A DNA stretch of 61,975 nucleotides from Bacillota bacterium (lineage in GTDB: Bacteria > Bacillota > Clostridia > Lachnospirales > Lachnospiraceae). The position numbers were made by a program, and so were the translations under genes. Every line of letters begins with the position of its first letter. The first letter of the stretch is position 1. Location: contig JAEYSV010000046.1 in assembly GCA_023434365.1 (NCBI GenBank), positions 1 to 61,975 on the forward strand. The letters are read 5' to 3'. The notes under the pieces were generated by a model that was given only the letters and a program-made list of their open reading frames with translations, was not told where the DNA came from and ran no database searches. This document shows, piece after piece, positions 1-8,634 of the stretch.

Positions 1-54
1 CAGAGCAGCTGACTTGTAATCAGCAGGTTATCGGTTCAAGTCCGATCGTCGGCT
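1..54 (+). tRNA. tRNA-Thr (anticodon TGT), 5' end cut by window edge
   Basis: Partial tRNA. The anticodon arm has a 7-base loop CTTGTAA giving anticodon TGT (Thr). The T arm has loop TTCAAGT, followed by acceptor strand CGTCGGC and discriminator T. The 5' acceptor strand and part of the D arm lie before base 1. First of five closely spaced tRNA genes. Confidence 0.9.
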
Positions 55-78
55 TAAAATATCAATTGATATTTTTAT

Positions 79-160
79 GGATGGGTTCCCGAGTGGCCAA
101 AGGGGGCAGACTGTAAATCTGTTAGCAACGCTTTCGAAGGTTCGAATCCTTCTCCATCCA
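79..160 (+). tRNA. tRNA-Tyr (GTA)
   Basis: Complete class II tRNA of 82 bases. The acceptor strands GGATGGG and CTCCATC pair. The anticodon loop CTGTAAA gives GTA, and a long variable arm is present, as expected for bacterial tRNA-Tyr. The T loop is TTCGAAT and the discriminator is A. CCA is not encoded. Confidence 0.95.
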
Positions 161-193
161 CTACATCATAGTAGTGATGTAATAAAATAATAT

Positions 194-267
<74 letters not shown>

Positions 268-291
268 TTTTGAAAACTTCGGTTTTCATAT

Positions 292-364
<73 letters not shown>

Positions 365-395
365 TTCACTTTGCTAAAAGTGAACTAATAAGTGT

Positions 396-468
396 GGGAT
401 ATTAGCTCAGTTGGTAGAGCACTTGACTTTTAATCAAGTTGTCCGGGGTTCGAATCCCCGATGTCTCA
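396..468 (+). tRNA. tRNA-Lys (TTT)
   Basis: The acceptor strand GGGATAT pairs with ATGTCTC, including two G:T pairs. The anticodon loop CTTTTAA gives TTT (Lys). T loop TTCGAAT, discriminator A. Last tRNA of the cluster, directly before a terminator hairpin. Confidence 0.95.
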
Positions 469-473
469 TAGTA

Positions 474-515
474 GAAAGTTATTAAAAGTAGTAATACTTT
501 TAGTAACTTTTTTTT
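474..515 (+). terminator. Terminator of the tRNA cluster
   Basis: AAAGTTA-TAAAAGT pairs with ACTTTTA-TAACTTT around a short loop and runs into about eight Ts. It sits 5 bases after tRNA-Lys, so it most likely ends the tRNA transcript. Confidence 0.85.
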
Positions 516-717
516 GTGCTACTAAATCAGTTTAGATGTGCATACAAAAATATTCAGAGGCGTGCGATCATGTTATTAGTAAAAGAGAAAATATATAAAC
601 AACTATAATACATAAATATTATATATTATAGTTGTACACAAGAGTAAATTAAAATGGGGATAACTCATTAAAAATTTATAGTTTATGTTGAAATAATTTA
701 AAAATCATGTTATTAAA

Positions 718-1542
718 TCACCTAATATCGGTAGAGAGCTCTAAAATATTATTGATTTCTTCACTACTCATATTTGTATAGATACATAATTCATCTTCTG
801 TTGGAATACGCCCTAAATTTTCTGCAAGTGCTTTTTTAGCTTCATGTATTAAAGTAGCCTTTGCTAAAATTGTCGATTCCCAATCATCTGCTATAGTAGA
901 GGCATCAATATAGGCCTCCATAGATTCTTTAATAGAATTCATGAGATATTCTTCAATATGATCGAACTGTTTTGCTCCCAATAAATTATTAAGAGCACAA
1001 AGTAAAGAAATATTTCCTTCTTGTATAACATCTTCCATGTGTATATCTCGATTTATATAATCTGTAGCCAGTTCCAAAACTTTTTTTAACCAAAAATCTG
1101 AAATGGTCTGGATAGCACGTTTGTCTCCGTTTAGTAAATTGATGTAAAAATCATTTTTTTCTTTTTTTGTATAATTAGGCAATTGATTAATATCTTTTAA
1201 ATACATTTTAAAAAAAGATTCACGTAAATCTTTATTTTTTGGGTTTGTAGGTTCATACAAAGAACGCTGATTAGAATCTATGCTAATATCTAATTCTTCT
1301 GTAATATCATTTGTATCATTAGCAGGAAATGAATTTTCATCATCCACTTCATTTGAAGTATCTACATCCTTTTCTGATTGAGGGGCAAGTAGATATTGAT
1401 AAACCAGTTCTTGTTGTTCTTCTGACAAATCCATGTCTTTAAAATAGAAAAGAATTTCATCCTTAGAAAGAGGGTGATGGGTTGCTTTTGCTATATCAGC
1501 TACTGAGCGTAATGTTTCCATAAAAGTGATTCTGTCGATCAT
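718..1542 (-). CDS. Sigma-70-like protein lacking region 4
   Basis: 274 aa. The N-terminal ~95 residues are acidic and carry no recognised domain. Residues ~105-130 resemble sigma region 1.2 (FKMYLKDINQLPNYTKKEK). Residues ~150-185 resemble region 2.1-2.2 with EDVIQEGNISLL, the core-RNAP-binding helix. Residues ~235-270 resemble region 3 (LGRIPTEDEL). The -10-reading segment (2.3-2.4) is not recognisable, and the protein stops where region 3.2/4 should begin. No region 4 is seen downstream in the other frames. The start has GGAGG 7 bases upstream. It may bind RNA polymerase without directing promoter choice; that role is an inference. It could also be a decayed sigma gene, but the long intact frame argues against this. 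Confidence 0.75.
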   Translation of the reverse strand: MIDRITFMETLRSVADIAKATHHPLSKDEILFYFKDMDLSEEQQELVYQYLLAPQSEKDVDTSNEVDDENSFPANDTNDITEELDISIDSNQRSLYEPTNPKNKDLRESFFKMYLKDINQLPNYTKKEKNDFYINLLNGDKRAIQTISDFWLKKVLELATDYINRDIHMEDVIQEGNISLLCALNNLLGAKQFDHIEEYLMNSIKESMEAYIDASTIADDWESTILAKATLIHEAKKALAENLGRIPTEDELCIYTNMSSEEINNILELSTDIR

Positions 1543-1612
1543 TTAAACCTCCGTTTTTTATTGTTTTGTTGTAAACTAAACAAATATAATATTAATTCTA
1601 TGACAATGAATA

Positions 1613-2281
1613 TTAATTAGTAGATATTTTTAATTGTATATCTTTCATACGTGTTTGAAATTGTGAGTAAAAACTTAAATCAGTTTGATATGGAGTTAAG
1701 AAAAAAGTATTTAAGATAAGTACGTTTAACGATTTCCTAGTTAAATCATCTGCATGAAACATAAATTGCTCCTGCATTAGATTGATAAAGTCATGCCAAA
1801 CGTTAATAAAATTCTCGTATTCTTTTATATTTGTTATACCAACCCATCTTGATACTTTCATTTTTGTTCTATTTGTTTTTTGACATTCATGTACTTGTAA
1901 AAAATACTGAAAAGTATTATTTTCATAGTATCTGCCCAAAGGAAATAGCCTACATAAACCTGGACGATAAGAATGAATTGAACAACGTCCTTCATTTGTC
2001 AAGAAAGAACAGCAATCCTCTTCTTCTGTCATTTTAAGATTTGGTAATATAATACCATCAAATAAATTTAGTTCGATCTGCATTTGAAGTAATTGTTGAA
2101 ATGTAGAATTAAAATGCATTGTAAGTTGATAGATGTCATAGGGATCTAAAATAATTGTGTGTCCCATTCCACGACAACAGGCAGAACATCCCTGGCAATC
2201 GTTGCAGTCTAATTTTACCATATCATTTGAATCATACAATTTTCCATCTGAGATATCAGTTAAGCAAATATTTCGTTTCAT
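1613..2281 (-). CDS. YkgJ-type Cys-cluster protein (putative metal/Fe-S binding)
   Basis: 222 aa. The N-terminal part holds a dense Cys motif, C-x2-C-x2-C-x2-CC (DCNDCQGCSACC), followed by CCSFL, CSIHSYRP and CRLFP. This is the pattern of the YkgJ/UPF0153 'zinc- or iron-chelating' family. The biochemical role of the family is not established. There is no signal peptide or membrane segment, so it is likely cytoplasmic. It stands alone on the minus strand, upstream of the sigma-like gene, with GAGG before the ATG. A maturation or metal-carrier role is possible but not shown by the sequence. Confidence 0.75.
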   Translation of the reverse strand: MKRNICLTDISDGKLYDSNDMVKLDCNDCQGCSACCRGMGHTIILDPYDIYQLTMHFNSTFQQLLQMQIELNLFDGIILPNLKMTEEEDCCSFLTNEGRCSIHSYRPGLCRLFPLGRYYENNTFQYFLQVHECQKTNRTKMKVSRWVGITNIKEYENFINVWHDFINLMQEQFMFHADDLTRKSLNVLILNTFFLTPYQTDLSFYSQFQTRMKDIQLKISTN

Positions 2282-2402
2282 TGTAGCCTCATTTCATAAT
2301 AGATTCATTTGTTTATATATGGTTAACTGTAACACATTAGATAGACCTTTCCAAGTTAATTTGTAATGAACAAGTCATTATTATTATGCTAAATAGAGAA
2401 TG

Positions 2403-2930
2403 CTAATAACATTTATTATCAGATGCAAAATGTCTCGTTAATAGCTCTAATATCTTCGCTTCACGAAAAATAAACGTAGAATGATATTTTTTTCCTAATT
2501 CATAATTTACTTGATATGCTTCGTTTAAATCCATATATATTAAACGATATCCTAATTCTTTTTCATAGTTATCTAGTTCCTGAGCAGAAATTTGATCTGT
2601 AATTTCAGCAAAATAATAGTACGAAGTATGATCAAAGATAGTGTTTTCATAAAAAGTACTTTTCCTAATTTCTCTTATTTTTCCAAAAGCTTTAATTGTT
2701 TCAGGAATAATATTTAGTCCGCCTTCTTCACGTGCTTCACGAATTAAAGCAGATATATTCGATTCTCCATCTTCTATACCGCCTCCTGGAAATTTATAAA
2801 AGCCTTCTTTGTCGCTCTTAATTAGTGCAATTTTCCCCTGCTTAATAATAATCGCGCGTACAGCACTTCTAGTAGAACGTTCCATAGAATTATCATAGTC
2901 TTTTTTGTCAAAGGTATAAAGAAGTCTCAA
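2403..2930 (-). CDS. Nudix hydrolase
   Basis: 175 aa from a TTG start that has AAGGAGG 8 bases upstream. A longer frame to 2984 has no ribosome site. The Nudix box runs GGIEDGESNISALIREAREEGG at about residues 50-72 and keeps the G-x5-E-x7-RE-x2-EE-x-G layout that coordinates Mg2+ and cleaves nucleoside-diphosphate-linked substrates. Flanking β strands (RAIIIKQGKIALIK, FYKFPGG) fit the fold. The substrate cannot be read from sequence; house-cleaning of oxidised or damaged nucleotides is one option. It is monocistronic, between the Cys-cluster gene and the GH3 gene. Confidence 0.85.
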   Translation of the reverse strand: MRLLYTFDKKDYDNSMERSTRSAVRAIIIKQGKIALIKSDKEGFYKFPGGGIEDGESNISALIREAREEGGLNIIPETIKAFGKIREIRKSTFYENTIFDHTSYYYFAEITDQISAQELDNYEKELGYRLIYMDLNEAYQVNYELGKKYHSTFIFREAKILELLTRHFASDNKCY

Positions 2931-3097
2931 AATTATTTCCTCCTTGAAAGGATATGAATAATATATAGTAGGATAAAAACACACAAAAAATTATAGCAAA
3001 TAAAAATGATATTTACAAGAATTGGAGGTGTAAATTCTCTTATATTATAATACTTTGTAATAAAATAAAAAATTCTATTATAAAATCAATAAACGTG

Positions 3098-3146
3098 AAT
3101 AGGGTAGGATTTAGTTATAAATCATCTAAATCCTACCCTATTTTTA
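3098..3146. terminator. Perfect 17-bp hairpin downstream of the GH3 gene
   Basis: AATAGGGTAGGATTTAG (3098-3114) is perfectly complementary to bases 3126-3142, with an 11-base loop. It begins 12 bases beyond the stop of the minus-strand GH3 gene, so it probably ends that transcript. On the plus strand the stem runs straight into five Ts, so it would also block readthrough in the other direction. Confidence 0.75.
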
Positions 3147-3157
3147 ATTGTTATAAT

Positions 3158-5938
3158 TTAATATATTCTAAACTCTAACAAATTAACCTCCATATTTAGC
3201 TTAATAATAATATTGTGAATACCATCTAGTTCATCAAAACTACTTCTTAAGACAGAAAAGCTAGTTGGGGAAGAAGATGGAGCTACTTCAATAGAACAAA
3301 CTGGATTGTTATTTGGATCATCTAAATAAAGTTCTATTTTCCCAGGTCTTGCTAAGGTAGAGGCTTTGAATTCCGCATATTTCGCACCTGCTACATCACA
3401 TTGTTTATAGGTTAGTGTTGTATTCCATCCAACTTGACTAACATAATGACGATAATGTTCCTTTGTAAACTTAATCTCAGCGCCTTCTGATTCTTCATAA
3501 AGAAAGGCATCAGTAAAATTACGAACAATTCTATTAGGGATAGTGTCTGCCATAATATCTAACTCTTTAATGAGGCGCTTATCTTCACAATGGCTACCAA
3601 CATAGAATGTATATAAACCAGATGGAGTAACCATTTTTTCTTGGGATACATCATAAAAGGCAAGCTGTGAAAGCGATGTAGTTATCATTATATCTACTTC
3701 TTCTCCAGAAGGAATCATAACACGCTTAAAACCACAAAGTTGCTTTAACGGACGTTTTACGTGAGGATTATTTTCTTTAAAATATAGTTGGCATACCTCT
3801 TCGCCATTAACACTTGATGAGTTTTTAACTTTAAAGGAAACAGTAATGTCGTCACCACTCTGATTAAGATTCATATCAGAGTAATCAAATGATGAATAGC
3901 TTAACCCATAACCAAATGGATATAGGGGGGTTCCCTTAAAATATTGATAGGTTGATTCATTGTTAATAATATCATAATCCATAATAGATGGCAGGTCATA
4001 ATGCGAACGATACCATGTCTGCGGCGTTCTACCAGCAGGGTTTATGTTACCAAGTAAGGCATCTGTTAGTGCATTTCCTAATTCAGGTCCAGCATGACTA
4101 GTATATACTATTGCTGGTATATGCTCTTGCGCCCAGTTAATAGCATACGGATAACTACTAACTACTATTACTATTGTATTTCTGTTTGCGCTATAAACTG
4201 TTTTGATTAATTCATCATCATGTTTAGATAGTTCTAGATGAGTTCTGTCGTAACATTCTCTTGCTACAAACATTGGATTATTGCCAACACAAACGATAGC
4301 AATATCGCTTTCTTTTGCTAAAGTTGCAGCTTTTACTAATGCATCTTCGACAATTTCTTCATCAAAAAGCATATTTGGTGTTATGCCGCTTTCTGAACAG
4401 GACAGTAACTGGCCATTTTTGTCGACTTTAATCCGTTTATTGTCGCGGGACAGGAATGCTGTCTTATCAAGATATAGGTACGGGCGGAAGATTTCATTAC
4501 AGTGCCAACGATATGTGGTATTACTTGTAGCACTAACTGCTCCTTTTACCTCAAGGTACATACCATTATTTGCAGTGTAAGTAATTTCGCCATCCCATTC
4601 TTGCTTCATAAAAATGCAATCTGGTGTAGAACCATTACCATCAGCATAAATAAAATTGTCTTCGTGTAGACTTAAATATTTACCGTTAAAACACCTAATT
4701 CTTACTCTATGACATGAATCATCGTAATGTACTAAGGTATCACCTAAGTGATTCTTAAGAGCGGTATAAATTGAAATTTCGTTTTTTGAAACACCGGTAT
4801 ACCAATCCATGTAGTTTGCATCAGCTGTGTTTCCAACAATTGCGACTGTCTTATCTTTGCTAAATGGAAGTAAACCATTATTCTTAAGAAGTGTTATACC
4901 TTTTTCAGAAGCTTTACGAATCAACGAACGGAATTCGTCACAGCACAAAAGGTTAGGATCAGTATATAAATAGGGATTGCGTTCGCCGTCGAATTCTCCT
5001 AGACGGAAACGTCCATCTAAGGTATTGTAGATAGTTTTATCAATATCTTTTTCAGTAATATAGCCAAATCGTAATGCGTCATAGGCACTTGCAGTAACAA
5101 GTTCAGTATTATCTGTCATAACATCAGTCCCATTTTTCAAGCATAATGCTAAAGTTTCTGCATGACTAAGGCTGTATTTATGTAAGTTAACATTTTGTCC
5201 AAAATCGCCTCCATCAGTTACGATAAATCCAAGACCCCACTCGTCCTTTACTATTTTTTGAAGATCAGGATTAATAACAGCAGGAACGCCATTTAACTCG
5301 TTATAAGCAGCCATCATAGAATATGCGCCACCTTCAGTAATTGCTGGCTTGAATGCAGCGTAATAGTATTCATGCTTTAATCTAGGAGATAGATTGGCAG
5401 AACAGTTTCCTCTGCCCTCTTCATTGTTATTGGCACAAAAGTGTTTTAAGGTTGGTATAGTGCGCATATAAAATGGGTGTTCTCCACGCAGACCTTTTGT
5501 ATACTGAATTGTCATCTCACCAGTTAAGAAAGGATCTTCTCCATAAGCTTCTTCATTACGACCCCATAAAGGGTTACGTTCCATATCAACAGTTGGTCCC
5601 CATACCATAAGGCGTGAATTTTTTTCTTTTTGCCAATAAATTCGAGATTCAATACCTGCTAACTCACCAAGCTTGTACATTAATTCAGGGTCAAACATGC
5701 TTGCCATACCAATTGGTTGTGGTGTCACGGTTGTTTCTTGTTCATCTTCACCAGCTCGTAATACAAGACCTCTGGCTATTTCTGTTCCAATTAACCATTC
5801 TTTGATTCCTAGTCGTTCAACAGGCTTATTATGAGTAGAGAGAAAACCGATCTTTTCATCAAGTGATAAGCGAGATATTAGATCGTTTATTCGTATATCA
5901 AGAGATAAGTCAGGATTTAAAAAAGGATATTTGTACAT
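3158..5938 (-). CDS. Glycoside hydrolase family 3 with inserted β-trefoil-like domain and C-terminal CBM6-like domain
   Basis: 926 aa. GH3 N domain at residues ~15-310. The nucleophile is Asp242 in IVTDGGDFGQ, and KHF, NEE and RNPLWGR give the usual substrate pocket. The GH3 C domain starts near 340 and is split at ~408-530 by a GKYLSLHEDN / NGMYLEV segment that looks like a fascin/trefoil lobe. It is followed by an Fn3-like domain (~690-790) and a CBM6-like β-sandwich (~805-926). No signal peptide is visible, so it is probably an intracellular β-glucosidase or β-xylosidase acting on imported oligosaccharides; the exact sugar is unknown. The ATG has a GGGGGA ribosome site. No sugar transporter or regulator lies beside it. 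Confidence 0.88.
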   Translation of the reverse strand: MYKYPFLNPDLSLDIRINDLISRLSLDEKIGFLSTHNKPVERLGIKEWLIGTEIARGLVLRAGEDEQETTVTPQPIGMASMFDPELMYKLGELAGIESRIYWQKEKNSRLMVWGPTVDMERNPLWGRNEEAYGEDPFLTGEMTIQYTKGLRGEHPFYMRTIPTLKHFCANNNEEGRGNCSANLSPRLKHEYYYAAFKPAITEGGAYSMMAAYNELNGVPAVINPDLQKIVKDEWGLGFIVTDGGDFGQNVNLHKYSLSHAETLALCLKNGTDVMTDNTELVTASAYDALRFGYITEKDIDKTIYNTLDGRFRLGEFDGERNPYLYTDPNLLCCDEFRSLIRKASEKGITLLKNNGLLPFSKDKTVAIVGNTADANYMDWYTGVSKNEISIYTALKNHLGDTLVHYDDSCHRVRIRCFNGKYLSLHEDNFIYADGNGSTPDCIFMKQEWDGEITYTANNGMYLEVKGAVSATSNTTYRWHCNEIFRPYLYLDKTAFLSRDNKRIKVDKNGQLLSCSESGITPNMLFDEEIVEDALVKAATLAKESDIAIVCVGNNPMFVARECYDRTHLELSKHDDELIKTVYSANRNTIVIVVSSYPYAINWAQEHIPAIVYTSHAGPELGNALTDALLGNINPAGRTPQTWYRSHYDLPSIMDYDIINNESTYQYFKGTPLYPFGYGLSYSSFDYSDMNLNQSGDDITVSFKVKNSSSVNGEEVCQLYFKENNPHVKRPLKQLCGFKRVMIPSGEEVDIMITTSLSQLAFYDVSQEKMVTPSGLYTFYVGSHCEDKRLIKELDIMADTIPNRIVRNFTDAFLYEESEGAEIKFTKEHYRHYVSQVGWNTTLTYKQCDVAGAKYAEFKASTLARPGKIELYLDDPNNNPVCSIEVAPSSSPTSFSVLRSSFDELDGIHNIIIKLNMEVNLLEFRIY

Positions 5939-6040
5939 TATATTCCCCCCATTTAGAGTTTTGTTAATAATATTTTAGGGATTTTTTGGTTAAGGGTAAA
6001 TGTTTAATAATGTGTATCTTTTGTATTTTTAATATAAAAA

Positions 6041-6964
6041 TCAATTATGTGTAGAATTAGTTGGTTCATGTGGATTTACATGGACCATACAATGCTTAAC
6101 TTGATTAAATTCACGTTCTATTGCATCATGTACTTTATGAGCAATGATGTGAGTTTCGAATAGTGTTTTATATCCGTCAGCGCTAATTTCAACATCAATA
6201 TACATTTTAGATCCAAATAATCGCGTTTTTATATTATCAATACCAAGAACTCCTTCTTGCGACAATATTAGCTGTTTTAAGCTGTCTTCTGTGACGTTGT
6301 CACAGGATTTGTCAATCATTTTATTAAATGAATCTTTAAAGATATCATAAGCTGCTTTCATAATGAAAAGACTAATTACGATACTTGCAATAGGATCAAA
6401 AATTGGGTAACCTATTTGAGCTGCACCTATGCCAATCAAAGCGCCTATGGAAGAAAGGGAGTCAGAGCGGTGATGCCAAGCGTCAGCCATAAGTGCACTA
6501 GAATTAATCTTTTTCGCTGAAGCTCGGGTATACCAATACATCCATTCTTTTGTAACTATGGAAAATATTGCTGCAATTAAAGCAATGGTTTTAGGTATAG
6601 GGATTATAGTGTTACTCTTTATTATTATTTTATTGATTCCAATAAAACCGATGCTTACACCGGTAGCTAATAATATTCCTGCTAAAAGAATAGAGGCAAC
6701 ACATTCTATTCGGTCATGGCCATAAGGATGTTCTTTGTCAGAATCTTTTCCTGCTAATCGAACCCCAATAATAACAATAATTGTGCTAAGTACATCGGAG
6801 GCGGAATGTACTGCATCCGATATCATGGCACCCGATTTTCCCATTATTCCTGCAAAAAATTTAAATAATGACAGAACCAAGTTTATTACAATTGTGGTTA
6901 CTGAGACTTTTAAGGCAATATGTAGTTCAGAGTTTGTTCTTGAAAATAAACTAGACTGTTTCAT
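6041..6964 (-). CDS. Cation diffusion facilitator (CDF) metal exporter
   Basis: 307 aa. About six membrane helices occupy residues ~15-215, followed by a ~90-residue cytoplasmic domain ending in a His-containing tail (HCMVHVNPHEPT). The two CDF metal-site motifs are present: D-A-V-H-S-A-S-D near residue 48 in helix 2 and D-A-W-H-H-R-S-D near residue 160 in helix 5. HPYGHDR follows helix 2 as in the YiiP/MamM group. It probably expels Zn2+, Mn2+ or Fe2+ by proton exchange. Specificity is unclear, though an HxxxD-type helix-5 site is common in Zn/Fe exporters. The ribosome site (GGCGGT) is weak. It is divergent from fabH. Confidence 0.88.
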   Translation of the reverse strand: MKQSSLFSRTNSELHIALKVSVTTIVINLVLSLFKFFAGIMGKSGAMISDAVHSASDVLSTIIVIIGVRLAGKDSDKEHPYGHDRIECVASILLAGILLATGVSIGFIGINKIIIKSNTIIPIPKTIALIAAIFSIVTKEWMYWYTRASAKKINSSALMADAWHHRSDSLSSIGALIGIGAAQIGYPIFDPIASIVISLFIMKAAYDIFKDSFNKMIDKSCDNVTEDSLKQLILSQEGVLGIDNIKTRLFGSKMYIDVEISADGYKTLFETHIIAHKVHDAIEREFNQVKHCMVHVNPHEPTNSTHN

Positions 6965-7099
6965 ATCTGACCGCCAATTACTCGTTTAAGTTATCCTATG
7001 ACAAACAAAAATAATCGTGATTGTTTTTGCAAAGGGGATTTTTATAAGAGAAATGGTTGATGGTATAAGTTTCAGCTAGGCGTTTTACTAAAAAAGTGG

Positions 7100-7128
7100 T
7101 TGACAAATAGCAATTCGACATATATACT
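7100..7128 (+). promoter_or_regulatory. Promoter of the fab operon
   Basis: TTGACA (7100-7105), a 17-base spacer, then TATACT (7123-7128), close to the sigma-A consensus. It lies 47 bases before the chosen fabH start and its -10 box abuts the FabT-like palindrome. Confidence 0.8.
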
Positions 7129-7142
7129 TTGAATATCAAACT
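7126..7142 (+). promoter_or_regulatory. Putative FabT operator
   Basis: TTTGA-ATA-TCAAA is a 5-bp perfect inverted repeat that matches the FabT box known from streptococci and lactococci (TTTGAnTATCAAA). It overlaps the last base of the -10 box and the expected transcription start, a position suited to repression. A FabT-like protein is encoded at 27909-28352. Binding is inferred. Confidence 0.65.
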
Positions 7143-7174
7143 ATTTGAAATTAAAACTAAGGAATGGGTTATCA

Positions 7175-8188
7175 ATGACTTCAAGAATTATTGCAACCGG
7201 AAGTTATTTACCGGATAATATTGTTACTAATGAGTTTTTATCCACCTTAGTGGATACAAGTGATGAATGGATATCATCACGAACTGGAATTAAAACAAGA
7301 ACCATTTCAAGTGGAGAAGGAACCACTCAAATGGCAACAGCAGCTGCTTTTAAAGCACTTAAGAATGCTAATATTTCTGCAGAAGAATTAGATTATATAA
7401 TAGTTGCTACTATTTCAGCCGATCGATGCATGCCTAGTACTGCTTGTGAAGTACAAAGTAATATTGGAGCTACAAATGCTGCATGTTTTGATCTTGCTTC
7501 GGCATGCTCAGGTTTTGTTTATGGATTGCAGGTGGCAAATTCATTATTACAAACAACAAATACATCAAGAGCTTTAGTTATAGGAGCTGAGACCTTATCA
7601 AAATTAATTGATTGGGAAGATAGGTCTACCTGTGTATTATTTGGAGATGGAGCAGGAGCTGCAATCATAGAAAAGAATGAAAATGGGATAATTGATACAA
7701 TATTAGGTTCTGACGGAGATAAAGGGTATGCTTTGACATGTGATATTCGCGCAATTAAGAACCCCTTTGTTCAAATAGAAGGTGCTTATATTAGTGAGGA
7801 TCAATCTAACTCAAATAGTTCTTGTAACTCTTTATCAGATGAGTTTATTCGTATGGATGGTCAGGAGGTTTATAAATTTGCTGTAACCAAAGTTACAGAA
7901 ACAATCCAGGCCATATTAAAGCGCAATCAGTTACTACAAGATGAAATTGATTATTTTATACTTCATCAGGCAAATGAGAGAATTATTCAAGCTGTTGCTA
8001 AAAGGTTAAAAGTAGATTTAAGTCGTTTCCCGATGAATTTGCAACAGTACGGTAATACTAGTGCTGCGACAATTCCCATTCTATTAGATGAATTAAATCG
8101 AACAAAGCATTTGGAACCAGGAGATAAAATTATCTTGTCAGGTTTTGGTGGTGGATTAACTTGGGGAACGATGTTACTTACATGGTAA
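7175..8188 (+). CDS. fabH: β-ketoacyl-ACP synthase III
   Basis: 337 aa. It condenses acetyl-CoA (or a branched primer) with malonyl-ACP to start fatty-acid synthesis. The catalytic triad is visible: Cys111 in LASACSGF, His in ILHQANERI, and Asn in QYGNTSAATIP. The C terminus GFGGGLTWG is typical of FabH. The ATG at 7175 follows AAGGA; an upstream in-frame TTG at 7145 lacks a ribosome site. It is the first gene of the nine-gene fab/acc operon, behind a strong promoter with a FabT-like box, so it is probably repressed when acyl-ACP signals lipid sufficiency. Confidence 0.96.
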   Translation: MTSRIIATGSYLPDNIVTNEFLSTLVDTSDEWISSRTGIKTRTISSGEGTTQMATAAAFKALKNANISAEELDYIIVATISADRCMPSTACEVQSNIGATNAACFDLASACSGFVYGLQVANSLLQTTNTSRALVIGAETLSKLIDWEDRSTCVLFGDGAGAAIIEKNENGIIDTILGSDGDKGYALTCDIRAIKNPFVQIEGAYISEDQSNSNSSCNSLSDEFIRMDGQEVYKFAVTKVTETIQAILKRNQLLQDEIDYFILHQANERIIQAVAKRLKVDLSRFPMNLQQYGNTSAATIPILLDELNRTKHLEPGDKIILSGFGGGLTWGTMLLTW

Positions 8189-8304
8189 CAGATATTCAGC
8201 AGTATACTGATGAATTATATAAAATAAAGAATGTAGTAACAAACGTTATTCGGTAAATACCCGATTAGCATAAACAATGAAATTTTAATTTAGGAGGACT
8301 TATT

Positions 8305-8532
8305 ATGAATTTTGAAGCATTAAAGGAAATTATTGCAGAACAATTAGGTGCAGATGTAGCAACTATTACAGAAGAAATGAGCTTTACAGAAGATCTTGGA
8401 GCAGATTCATTAGACTTATTTGAACTTGCTATGGCTATGGAAGAAAAATTTGAAGTAGAAATTCCAAGTGAAGACTTAGTCAACATTAAAACAGTTGGCG
8501 ACGCAGTAAAGTATATAGAAAGTAAAAAATAA
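8305..8532 (+). CDS. acpP: Acyl carrier protein
   Basis: 75 aa, acidic. It carries the growing acyl chain on a 4'-phosphopantetheine attached to Ser35 in the GADSLDLFE motif. The four-helix ACP layout and usual length are intact, and AGGAGG precedes the ATG. It lies 116 bases after fabH and is followed by a 102-base gap holding a hairpin where many clostridial operons carry fabK. The gap could set the ratio of abundant ACP to the downstream enzymes. Confidence 0.96.
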   Translation: MNFEALKEIIAEQLGADVATITEEMSFTEDLGADSLDLFELAMAMEEKFEVEIPSEDLVNIKTVGDAVKYIESKK

Positions 8533-8568
8533 GCAAATTTATGTTATATTAAGTAACAACAACTATAC

Positions 8569-8605
8569 GGCGATGCCCACTACCTTTCTGGTAGAGGACT
8601 TCGCC
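8569..8605 (+). other. Intergenic RNA hairpin between acpP and fabD
   Basis: A 16-position stem with three mismatches closes a TTTCT loop: GGCGA pairs with TCGCC at the base and CTACC with GGTAG at the top. No T-tract follows, so it is not a standard terminator. It could be an RNase processing or mRNA-stabilising element that keeps acpP message high; this is inference. Confidence 0.6.
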
Positions 8606-8634
8606 ATTCTCACATAGTAAAGGATGACAAATAT

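Noticed and set aside
599..635. AT-only hairpin ACAACTATAATA/TATTATAGTTGT as terminator of the sigma-like gene
   Set aside because: No GC pairs of note and no clear T-tract on the minus strand; too weak to call.
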